Position numbers and translations under genes: made by a program
Notes under the pieces: generated by a model
What the model was told of the DNA's origin: nothing
Seen by the model: only the letters and a program-made list of their open reading frames with translations
Databases searched by the model: none
NCBI GenBank assembly: GCA_004794785.1
Contig: SJOL01006493.1
Span: forward strand, 789,112-853,111
Length of the DNA stretch: 64,000 nt
Source: Opisthorchis felineus
Taxonomy: Eukaryota; Platyhelminthes; Trematoda; Opisthorchiida; Opisthorchiidae
Direction of reading: 5' to 3'
Part shown: positions 13,539-23,428 of the stretch, piece after piece
How positions within the stretch are numbered: the stretch's first letter is position 1
Layout of the letters: each line of letters starts with the position of its first letter

Positions 13539-16500
13539 GTAAGTGAGCATACTGCTCAGTGTTTTTATGTTTGTATTTGTCCAATTTGAAGAGATAAAAC
13601 ATGCATTTGGAAGAACCGTACGTCACCCGGCCTAGCCTTTCTGAAGTTGCCCTGTGATTTGAAAGTCGAACTGTGGCTGATTTCATCTATAGACTAACCA
13701 GGTCTGTTTTCAATGGTTTTACATCAAGCGGAACTTTTATTTTCCTCACAACACCGGTCCCTTGAGCGAGGTTCTCTTCTACGAAAGATCAACTTAACTC
13801 AGGAAGTTTGCATCAGTAGCCTTCGGATGCACCCACCTCTCGTTAATTGGAAGTACGTATCTGAATTTACTGGACCGACTTGTGTTGACTTTATAAAATA
13901 AACTTGAGAGCAGCATAGAAAGTGGCCTTCACCAAGTGCCTATCGTTCAACAGATTCTAGCTTATCTAAGAAAGCCCTGAATTGATAGAGTTTGGTTAGC
14001 GTTGAACTTCTCTCGCTGCCGAATCCCACATGATTTCAATGGCTAAAGCATGATGCAGCTTTTCAGCTCTCGTCATTCCTGCACACGGATATTTTTTTGA
14101 GAGGATAGAAGCAGAAATCCTATTATAAAAAGTAGTTCCTGATTGGAGGACAATTACCCGTGCACAACAGTTCTCCGGACAGACGAATGTTGTGATCCCT
14201 GCAGCTTGTGGGCTCGAAAGGTATTTCCCATAAAAGCGCTCCCCCGAATCAAGTTCCCGGCTTGGAGAAGCACCTGAATGGCTGACTAGACGGGTGGATT
14301 AGACAGATATCGTGCCTGTTGTTAAAGCGGTCTGAATTTCGTCATCTTTCCGTGTTCTGTTTATCTTACCTGTAAATACTTGACCGACTTACTCAACCAA
14401 AGGTTCATGATAAGACGTGGAGATGTGACAACAATGTAGACCTGCAAAATACCTGAATTCATTCAAGCTACAACAGAATCGCGTTTGAACAAACCAGTGA
14501 TAATACCAGTCAAATGCTTTGTAGGATGAAAGACCTTTATTGTGTAAGACCGTCCGCCCAGGTATTTTTCAATCCCAATAAAAAGAAGTGTCAGATCAGG
14601 TTCTTGACTGAAAGCACTACATATAGGTTTACTGAAAACTCTTCGATAACCCACTACCGGTTTAGGCGTAGTCCACTAGTTTCCATCAACTTTATGTTGC
14701 ACCTGAAATCTAAATTTTACACAAGTGAAAAAATACCCTTCTTAGCGAATTGCATGGGGTAGTGTGTCTTGTACGGAGACTATCGTGCCAATTGAAACAC
14801 GAAGCGGCGTTTGTGAAGCACATTCAGTTGAATAAGACCACAAGCGACATATTTATTCGGGTCCATCCTTAACAGGTTTCCTATATAGTATCAGCCAATG
14901 TGGAAACGTTCACAACTTTGACCAAAGACTGATCTTGAAATTTCCGTGAAGTATCCATCGTGATTTACAGTTTTAAAAACTGGTTAATGGTGGGATGCGA
15001 ATAAATTCAACTTTCTGAGTTTTACCTTACTTCATGTTACTGACTTTTATGTTGATTTCACCGGAAGCAATCAGACCTCAGGTGCTCATTCGAGGGACTA
15101 GTGTTATACGGAATTAGCTGTCCAGGGAAGTTGTGCAAGAGTGCTAACATGAGGTCACACTTTCGTAGACAATCATCTCAATAACTCTGACCTGCTTGAG
15201 TTCTGGTTATTTCGATCGGAGGAAAACAATACCAGCAATGCTCCAAAGAGGACAGAAGCCACACACATCTGTACTGCAGAGACTACACGGTCTGCTAAAC
15301 CACTGCTTCGTAATTCCGGATCTCGAAAAGTCATATGTAATTTCTGAGAATGACGCTTCGGTATGGATAGTGCCCACCTAATAATCCTGTGGATGAAAAG
15401 AAAATTGGTAGTCCTAGTTGTAGTGATGACCGTCAATTTGTTCGGTGGGTTGGGTATTTTGGTTGCAAACATTTCATCACCAGTTGAGATGACATTATCA
15501 GTGGGTTATGAGTAAATGGATCCTGTGCGTGCATGGGTTAGACAAAACAATGGCCGATCATGTGGCTACAGCCGTTCTGATGAGTTGGAAAAAATCGATG
15601 GTTCTCTACTATTTCTGTTGCAAGTAACCGAAGACGTTAGCATTAAATTACTGTGTTCAGCTTATGCATGCGTATGTATGCGTAGAAAATCATCAGTTTT
15701 TTCGAGATAATATCTCAGTTATTTTACATACTACTTGACCTTTCACATCAGTCCTCTCAGTATGTATTGATGTTTGGCGTTTGGGCGATAAACTAATCCG
15801 GAAAACTTAGTCTGCTCCGAAATTAAACAATCAATCAAAAACCAGATTTTCGTAAGCGCTGAGGAAGAGAAGACGCTATGAAAATTTTAAAGTCAAAACA
15901 TGGCGTAGTGGAATAAAATTTTAGAATCCAATTTTTCTGTTGCAGTGGGCAGTCAGCCGATTGCAGAAATACCTGAAAAAGTTTGCTTACAGCAACTGAA
16001 ACGTCGGATTATTCTGCTACGCTGTATTTTGACTTTAAACTTTCCATATTATACCCCACATGGTGCTCAGCCTGTTGAACAAGACTGGAGCCGAGTTTGG
16101 CCGGCAACTCCGAAGAAGAGATACTTTTTCGGATACTTCATTGTGGCCGAAAACACTGCAAAAACTTATCGTCTTTAATGTGGCCTACTGAGACCCGTGT
16201 TCGAAAGAGTTCCCAAAGTTAAACAATAACAAATCGAGGAAACGCAGTGATTTAAAATGCTAACGTCTCGATATTCAGAGAAGGGATGAGGGAAAGATTT
16301 GCTTAATGATATATGCGATGATTTGAGAACAAAATCACCCAGTGTCAGGAAAGCTTAGAAAAAGTTTACGACGCAGGCTATTTCGAAACAGCACATTATT
16401 TACTAGGGATGACAGAACTGACGTCGAGACGCCGCATTTCAGTGTTGGACTGGGGGTATATGGTACTAGTGCCAAACAATAGCTCTCTTCTAGACTTTAA

Positions 16501-19500
16501 GACTCTGGGGTGCGGTCATATTTCATACGGAGCTGCAAAACCAGATGAAGCACGACATAGAAAGCAACATGGAGTGATTTCGAAAGGTTAAATCCGGTCC
16601 CAGTATATGAGCCCCTCTGTACAATTTTAGCAAGCTCTGCCTTTGTTTGAGTCTATTTCCAGTCGTCCAAACTTCGCGGAGTAGCAGAGGTGAGTGGAAC
16701 ATTGAAGATTGCCCTGATCAGTTTGGAACAACAGATGGCAAAAGATGGTTGGTATAGATTGAAAGTAAATTATGGCAGGAAGCTTATCAGCCGGTGACGA
16801 TAGTAGCGCTATTTGAAAGAAGTCTTTCTAGAAGCACAAGTAACACAACATTCCATGGAAATCTGCCAAATCATTATATCAAGTCTGGGAATAGGCCATA
16901 GATTAGAGGATTGACAGAGCTAGCTTACCAAATCCAGTCAAAAGCTCCCGGTAAGTAATATGGATTCATCAAAAAAAGATGGAAGACCATACTAGTGTCA
17001 CTCAGGTTGACCACCTCTGCGGGAGATGCTTTACAAAAATTGATTAGGTAAGATAACGGTGCCTGAGGTTCATCTGCTGTCTGTGTGTGAGACAGGGAAC
17101 CACCTGTCAGACTGTGGAGCAGGTAGGCGATTTTTTAGGTGATTTGGAAGCTGCTTATGGTAGGAGATATAAGAAACCGCTATGAGAGAATCGCGGGAAT
17201 CCTGACAAACAATTTCGAAGCAAGGATGTGAGGTCCTCTCCTTCTCGGAGGAGGGCTTCGAAAGATCGATTGCCAGGGCAAACTGATGAATGCTCCTAAT
17301 GTCGACTTGCACAAGAAAAAACAGCTATTGAGGAGTAAGACTAAAATGTGGAGGATATCTGAGCAAAGTGCCCCTCAAATTGTTCAGGTTTTACAGCTGG
17401 AAGTTATTCAAAAGTACTGTGTGGCCTGTGGGTGGACGTAAACCTGGAGGAACAAAAATTCTCATCGGTAGATTTTGTTAAGTTCCAGGATAAGCAACTT
17501 TCGGTAGTTTATCAGTCATGTGGCTAATAAACATCTTTTGCTTTGCCAGTAGTGATTCTGTATGAGTTTCTAGTCATTACAGTCATAATAAATTGGTCGA
17601 TTGATCAACGCCCACACAAGGAATTCTTCCGTTTAACAGCGGGTAGGTAAGTACGACTAGATTGTTCGGGGGAGGGACGGTCGCTGGGTAGGCTAAAGTG
17701 GGGAACATATTACAGCGTAAGACGAGAAGCACTGTACAGCTGTTTCATCCTTGTTAGGAGTCATCAGCAGTGCGCATCTCACAGAAGTTCGGTGGGGAGC
17801 CTCGAACCCGCAACCTTTCCGGCCAGTGGTTGAACACAACCCTTTGGCCACGAGCAGCTGAACAACGGTGTGATTGGCTGTCACTCAGACAGAGCATAGC
17901 ACCACTCATCTTTCAGTCACGGAAATCACGTCACGTGGTCACGTATTGACTGGCTCCTCGAGTGGCGACTTCTCAGAAGGAAGTTTCACTCATCTTGTGA
18001 AATTATTCTTCCTCTGAGTTTTACTTTTTGTCCGCTAGTGAGTGGCAGGTGGTGAGCAGATGTATAAAGAAGCCGTGGCTCGGTAGTGTTGGGAACTCGA
18101 GTCCCAGAAAGTTTGTCTACCTTCCATTTTTGGTCATTCCACCGCTATACAGACCTGAATCAGTAAACTGATCATGGTTCTAAACCGCTTTTTCCATTGC
18201 ATTATTTCTCTTCAGATGAAATAGGCAGCTATGGGTCATCCGGGGATAAAAAAAGGTGATGCAAAAAGGGTGCTCCTCCACCTGTAGAGTCCATAACGGC
18301 CTTTACGAGAAGTCTCACTTAGTTTTTGACCAATTAACTACATGCCACTCATTCTAGAAAGGCTAACTACTAGACCTTCCTGTCGTAGTCTCTGTTAGGA
18401 GAGCGCTACACATTTACGAGTCAGACGATATTCTTATTCCATTAGGAAGTTTTGATTTTTATTGACTTTCGCGGAAATATATAATCTATCACTCAAATAT
18501 TCGGTCAGTGCAACACAGAACCATTCATCTTCTGTGCCTGTTCCCATCTTTGTTAAGGGTTTCTGCTCATTTGTGTTACAAGTGAGCCTCGTCCTTATCC
18601 AACATCCCACATGTAGTACCTAACATATATTAAAGTCGCTGCTACTCCATTCTCTGGAGTAGCTGTCTTGAGAATCAAAGAATGTTTAGGTGGATCGTTT
18701 CTTATTTATTTCATGAGAATGACTCGTTATTTTCCTTACACACTTGTTTACTCTAGTAAACAATTTACAACAGGCCTTGCTGTACCTTCGTCTTTGGAAC
18801 ACTCTTCTTACTCACTTTAATCCACTCGATGAACATTCTCAGACGATACCGGGTGGTGGAGATGAAGGAAACCTGCAAGTATCAATGGATAGAACGTCTC
18901 TTCAGTTACCCATAGATTGGAGTAGTCAGTCCACCCCTTTGGACTTGGCCGCACCCCGAAGGGAACGATTGGACACGGAGGTTCAGGCTGGACACAAGAC
19001 TAATATGATCACTGAACTCCCTTGGTGAGTAAAGTGTAATTAACATAACACATGTTGTCATTTTAGGGTGTGTCTGGTGTAGCTGCCCAATGCTATAAAT
19101 ATATGATAGATCAAAAACCGCTGATTAGATTCCATAAATTAGGTCAACGCCAAAAGACTATAGGCTGTGTACTGATGTTTACTCCTCGTCTGGATCCATT
19201 AGCAGCGTGTATCCCGCAAATCCCGAAGAGCAGTCCGTTTGTATATCTGAAAGAGAATTGCTGAACTTCTGCGAGTACAGAAAACTTCATACTGCTTCCA
19301 AGGTCAGTAACATTTCTACAGGCTAACTTATTCTAACCCCATTTGATGGCGAATCGCGTCTACTTAGGAGGTCTATCAGTACTGCTGTAAAAGAGGAAGT
19401 CACAACTGTTGATGGGGAACGATGTCTTATGCTTACAGAAGCATCGTTTGTAGTCATGAGAAAAGGTTTCACCCGTAAACAAGCCTTGGTCCGGTCGTTT

Positions 19501-21230
19501 AGTGTATTTATAGTCTCAGGAATTTATATGTTAGTTTTACCTCCTATTCATCTTTTCAGCCCAACATCCTTCTCGGAGATAGGCTGTGTTAGCAAACCAG
19601 AGCTGCGTTCTAGTGGCTGTGGAACTCTGTTGGATGCCTTCAGATCTCCTTCTCACGACAGAGGTCTTGTGACACAAGTCAGTTTGATTTCTTCTTATCC
19701 TGCAGTGCAACAAAGCACTTCACTGCTCGGAAGCCTTCCTTCTACACCCGGATCCACACCTCGCTCAAGTTATAAATGCTCTCATTGTGGTCGTGGGTTC
19801 AGCAAGGCGTACAATCGTACAATACACGAACGAACACATACAGACGAACGTCCTTTCAGCTGTTCTGTTTGTTCCCGCAGATTTCGCAGAAAAGATCATC
19901 TCCGTGATCACAGGTGAGTGTTTACAAATGAATTCGGCTTGAATTTTGCTGATGGACTTGTTAGTTGGATGAACAAGCCACGATCTAAGTAGTTTGTAGG
20001 GCGGAATCGGGTCCTTAATCGCCCTGGGAGTCAAATTGCGTTGCCTTACCGACCCTGTGTACTGGGCATGAAGATCCGCGTTTTTGAAGAGTATCCGCTC
20101 TGTTACTACTTAGCAGCCCATAAAAGTCATCTCGTTTCTCCAGAAAAACATGAGCAACGTATTGTGAATTTAGGCCAACTCAGCGATGAGATGCCTGGTT
20201 TTGCACCTCGTTTTCCTGTTAAGAACAACAAACAGGGGTCACCTTGTAAAAGACTAAGGGGGGATTACAAACCTAAACAAACCACTACAAAATAAAGGCC
20301 ACACATGTAAAACACAGAACTGGTTGTTGAGCACACAACGGCACAGTGTGACGTATTGATACGAAAGTTACCAGCAGTGAATGGCCTTGAGGTCGCATTT
20401 AACATTTGGGCGATGGCCGCAACGGAACGGGTGGATGGACCATTTAAATTCGGTTCGCGAATGGCATGTGATTGAGCGCTGTTCAAGTTCAAATGTGAAG
20501 GACCGTTTGAACACGAATTAAACTGAGTTAAAACGTTTCGCCCGCTTAGACCTTGCGAAGAATTACCCATCTATAGGTTTGGCAGTTCACCGGCTGTATG
20601 AGGCAAAGATGTGATCAGAGCGTAGAAACCTAAACCACAGACACTCATCTTTACAAGGGTTCTTCAGTCGGGCGTAGAAGGAACGTACAAGTGACGTCTT
20701 GCTGCAATCACCAACCTAACTGACATCATCCTTACCACTTCTGTAATGACTTGCACTGCGTCCGTTTTCTTTCACCCAGGTTGATCTTGGTCAGGATTAG
20801 TTCTTTAGATAAGTTATCTCTTAATTTCTTCCAACGGATAGTGTTTCGAATAACTGGTAACCTTGTGACGTTAGAACATGGCCCTTTTCGCTCATTTCTT
20901 TCAAAGCCAAATTGCGATCAGCTGTGACCACAGCCGCCAAATACCTTATCTGTATCTAATATAATAGTGTGTTCCAGAGTACTTTCCTCCAATTATTCCA
21001 TCTAATCAGTCCTCGGGGCATTTTCTTCACCATCTATCAACAGCTATACGCATTTGACCGCAAAACCATTCATTTGTCCAACTTGCAACCGGGGGTTCTG
21101 TCAATCTCGATCGCTGGAGAATCATCGGCGCACAAACCATTCCAACACATTGTGGTCCACTGTGGTAGAAAAACATGGAAAATTTCACATCCAAGATAAA
21201 AACCAAACACCAAGCGCACTTTTGTTTTAA
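13235..21230 (+). CDS. osr: Odd-skipped-related (OSR/Odd) C2H2 zinc-finger transcription factor, multi-exon
   Basis: Nuclear DNA-binding regulator of the Odd-skipped family, known in animals for gut, nephric and segmentation roles. The sequence shows three consecutive C2H2 fingers with the family signature: [11 protein letters not shown] linking fingers 1 and 2, [10 protein letters not shown] in finger 2 and GFCQSRS in finger 3. Best model exons: 13235-13538, 18757-19024, 19143-19302 (or ending 19274), 19560-19913, 21044-21230. Phases match for 1-2, 2-3 and 4-5. The 3-4 join is not settled, because the strong donor after 19302 is phase 0 while the acceptor at 19560 needs phase 2. An extra exon may start at 15946. 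The start ATG at 13235 has A at -3 and G at +4. The predicted protein is about 420 residues, low-complexity before the fingers, with only about 30 residues after the last finger. A PLDLA motif in exon 2 resembles a CtBP-binding motif (inference). The stop TAA at 21228 is followed by AATAAA 80 bp later. Confidence 0.88.
14628..14720 (+). repeat. Dispersed repeat family A, decayed partial copy
   Basis: CTGAAAACTCTTCGATAACC, CTACCGGTTTAGGCG and GTTTCCATCAACTTTATGTT match the family core, with an internal deletion of the CTCATCAGG part. Confidence 0.6.
15431..15511 (+). repeat. Dispersed repeat family B (GGTTGCAAAC..TTTCATCAC)
   Basis: GGTTGCAAACATTTCATCAC followed by TGAGATGACATTATCAGTG. Related copies lie at 27226-27312 and 53507-53580, all on the plus strand. 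Confidence 0.68.
17720..17864 (-). repeat. tRNA-derived SINE-like repeat (family C)
   Basis: On the minus strand it reads TGGCCAAAGGGTTG (A-box-like), then GGTTGCGGGTTCGAGGCTCC (B-box-like), then GTGAGATGCGCACTGCTGAT and GATGAAACAGCTGTACAGTG. Split Pol III promoter boxes at the 5' end are the hallmark of tRNA-derived SINEs. Related copies are at 38.6-38.9 kb. Confidence 0.72.
18757..19024 (+). CDS. osr: OSR internal exon (PLDLA-containing)
   Basis: The acceptor is TTTACTCTAG, the donor is TTG|GTGAGT, and the frame is open for 88 codons. Text such as [16 protein letters not shown] looks like linker of a transcription factor. The exon ends with two bases that pair with the single first base of the exon at 19143 to make Trp. 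An alternative acceptor (ACAACAG at 18773) would shorten the start. Confidence 0.6.
19143..19302 (+). CDS. osr: OSR internal exon (acidic/Ser-rich)
   Basis: Open for 53 codons, reading [18 protein letters not shown] onward to [10 protein letters not shown], in a different frame from the longer but less protein-like frame that overlaps it. The acceptor is ATTAG at 19138-19142 and the donor is AAG|GTCAGT. A second acceptor (TATAG at 19153) is also in phase. The exon may end instead at 19274 (GA|GTACAG), which would restore phase with the finger exon. Confidence 0.5.
19560..19913 (+). CDS. osr: OSR exon with zinc fingers 1 and 2
   Basis: A strong acceptor (CCTCCTATTCATCTTTTCAG) begins the exon and a strong donor (ACAG|GTGAGT) ends it, giving 117 codons. 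About 68 residues of Ser-rich linker come first. Finger 1 then starts at [10 protein letters not shown] and runs to HERTH, followed by finger 2 [10 protein letters not shown]...DHLRDH. The second zinc-binding His of finger 2 is supplied by the next exon (SYTH). Arg in the usual HRYIH is replaced by Ser at the splice junction. The frame stays open upstream to about 19340, so the acceptor could also be skipped or preceded by a small exon. Confidence 0.9.
21044..21230 (+). CDS. osr: OSR last exon: third zinc finger and C-terminus
   Basis: After the acceptor CTATCAACAG the frame reads [18 protein letters not shown] and then [14 protein letters not shown]. This completes finger 2 and gives finger 3 as C-x2-C-x12-H-x4-H. 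GFCQSR is the hallmark of the third Odd finger. The His spacing of four, instead of the usual three, is a small divergence. About 29 residues of tail follow before TAA. The exon is short and lies in a different frame from a longer spurious open frame over the same bases. Confidence 0.9.
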
Positions 21231-21310
21231 TGATGCCCCAACAGAGAATTTCAGTCAACATACGAAACTTTCAAATGGACTTATTGGAACATGAATGTCT
21301 TTTCAGTTAC

Positions 21311-21316
21311 AATAAA
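21311..21316 (+). terminator. osr: Polyadenylation signal AATAAA of the OSR gene
   Basis: A canonical AATAAA lies 80 bp after the OSR stop, with a TTTAGCATAAG stretch just beyond where cleavage could occur. Position and strand fit a short 3' UTR. Confidence 0.65.
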
Positions 21317-21720
21317 CATTTAGCATAAGAAATTAAGTTTTTTCTGCTAGTTCTCCCTCTGTGTGAGTCAACAAATCCAGTGTCAGTGTTGGTCAGCGTC
21401 CAATAATCGACTGATTTACATGTCATGATAGCGTCGTATATCCTTGTATAAGTCAACTACCGTTCAGAATAGTGTAGTTTGGCGATTGCGTATGAATCCC
21501 AATGCTCTGGGTACCTTTTTCAAGCGTCTGATTTATAGCACTCTATTAAAAACCTTGTCTCATTAGCGAAATACACATGTTATTAGGTAGACAGACCCTT
21601 GATCATCTTAGTATCATAAGTCTCAATAAAGGGATACCTTCTACTCAATGCTACTAGAGAGAATCCAGGTCTTGACGGTGGCTTTCATGGAGGAATAACA
21701 ATTTATACGTACTACAATAC

Positions 21721-21925
21721 TCATAAGTTTGCTGAAACTTCTTCGACAGCCCACGACCGGTTTTGCCCTTCTTGGGGCTCATCAGGTAGGTGCTGTCTCC
21801 GAGTTTCCGTCAACCTTATGTTCTATTTGAAACCAAATTGCATGAAATTAGCGAAATAGACTCATTTGCAAACAAAGTTGGTTTTACGAGAAACTCACCT
21901 GGAACCCAGCTGAATCTTCCGCAAA
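21721..21925 (+). repeat. Dispersed repeat family A (CGACCGGTTT / CTCACCTGGAACCC), long copy
   Basis: Contains the two linked cores of the family: GACAGCCCACGACCGG...GGGGCTCATCAGG with GAGTTTCCGTCAACCTTATG, then TCATTTGCAAAC and CTCACCTGGAACCCAGCTGA. The same order is found in reverse at 27665-27978 and 61088-61300. No protein was recognised, so a SINE or MITE is likely. Confidence 0.8.
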
Positions 21926-22835
21926 ACCAAATTTGTTTGCGAATAACAATTTAGTTTTATTGCTCATTTCGGCGGTTCACTCAGGTAAAATGTGCAGCAA
22001 AAAACGTTCATAATATTTGGGTGATCGACGCGAACTGTATCGTTTACAGTGCACGTTTACATTGCGACGGTCCTACTGTCCAGCAGAAAAACCACAGCTG
22101 GAGATTGTGTGAAAACACAGCGGTGAAACCTATCAACTCCTTGTGGACGGATGGGTACGGGCGGTAATCTTCCGGTCAATACAGTGTTTCCAAACCTTCT
22201 GTCTTCTCGGAATAAAGATCTGCCCCCCCCCTGCCCTTAAAAAACACCCACTTTCTTGGTCCAACGTTCTCCACCTCCTCTCCAACAAGCCGCTTAAGGA
22301 GGTCCTGAAAACTTTGACTTTAATCATCCCCAACACAGACAACCATTTTCAAGAAATCAGGATATGTTACCACTGGATGGTATGACAGCTGATGTGCACT
22401 TGGCTTGACAACTGAATTTATGGTGCAAGGGAGTGGTCCTGTGGGAGATCACCTGAAGGGCTGAATAATGCCTGTTTCCGCGAACTAAATACATTCCAAT
22501 TCCAAGTAGTACCGCATGATTACTTCTGAGTATGATGTTGTTTTGAAAACCTCAGTGCGCAAAAGCATTTCCGTACATTTCATGGAGTCTAGTTGGTTGG
22601 CAGTATACTAGGCCGGCCAGTCAACAGCGTACTCAATCTAGATCACCACAGTAGCGCCAATGAATGATGTACTTAAGGTTCTTCCACATTTAGTCAACAT
22701 CAGTCAAAAAAAGTCTGCTCCGGCCTCTGCTGTACACTTGAGCGACTCTACTCTCATACCGCGAGATGAAAGCATTGGTAACCATCGCAATGCGGGCCTT
22801 TTACCTGGTTATCCAGTTTCAAATAAAATGGTGGG

Positions 22836-23428
22836 GTGATGGAAGGCCCCAGAGACAAATGCTACGCTGGTTCATCTAGGAGAAGTTCCCCCCCCCTCGT
22901 TGAGGCTTGGACGGACCGACGGATAAGCACAGCCCCCCTGGTATTAAAAAAGCCAATGTTGGTGTTCGCTGCTATGCCACCATACTTAGACATGCTGGTG
23001 ACTCTCAGCTGGCCTCGGCGTGGTTGCCTGTCGACCGCAGTCCCTCGGGCTTACACCACCATCAGCAGCTTGCACGTAGCACCACAGGCGGCTCCTTCCA
23101 AACCGTTTGTGGTTTACTTATTGTTCGCACCCGTCCAGAGGATCAACCACGTTTGACCGGGAGTTCCGTTTCAGATGCCAGCCAGCCACAGACTGGCAAT
23201 ACAGTGGTGAAGACAGGTAACACGCGTCCTTCGTATGACCACCTTATAGTGAATTCTGATCACACAGCTAAAAGTGCGCATAGTGTAGAGAAAACCTTTG
23301 TTTGTACACTGAAAACTTCACCAATCATGAAGCACTCATCTGGGTCAAAGGTAAATTTGTCAATCTCGGCTGTCAGATTGCCATTTCTCCCGAGTACCAA
23401 TGTGGCCGTTTACCTACGCACACATTAA
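22836..23428 (+). other. GC-richer block with overlapping open frames, function unknown
   Basis: Two overlapping plus-strand frames (106 and 173 codons) occur 1.5 kb after the OSR gene. The longer contains SAHSVEKTFVCTLKTS. No domain, splice-site logic or repeat partner in the window was found. It is as likely an old transposon fragment as a gene. Confidence 0.2.

Noticed and set aside
13357..13686. A 109-codon minus-strand frame over OSR exon 1
   Set aside because: It overlaps the donor and coding frame of the plus-strand exon and has no motif.
15946..16177. Extra OSR exon after a TTCTGTTGCAG acceptor
   Set aside because: It is phase-compatible with exon 1 but has no convincing donor, and exon 1 already joins 18757 in phase. 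It is kept only as a possibility in the gene entry.
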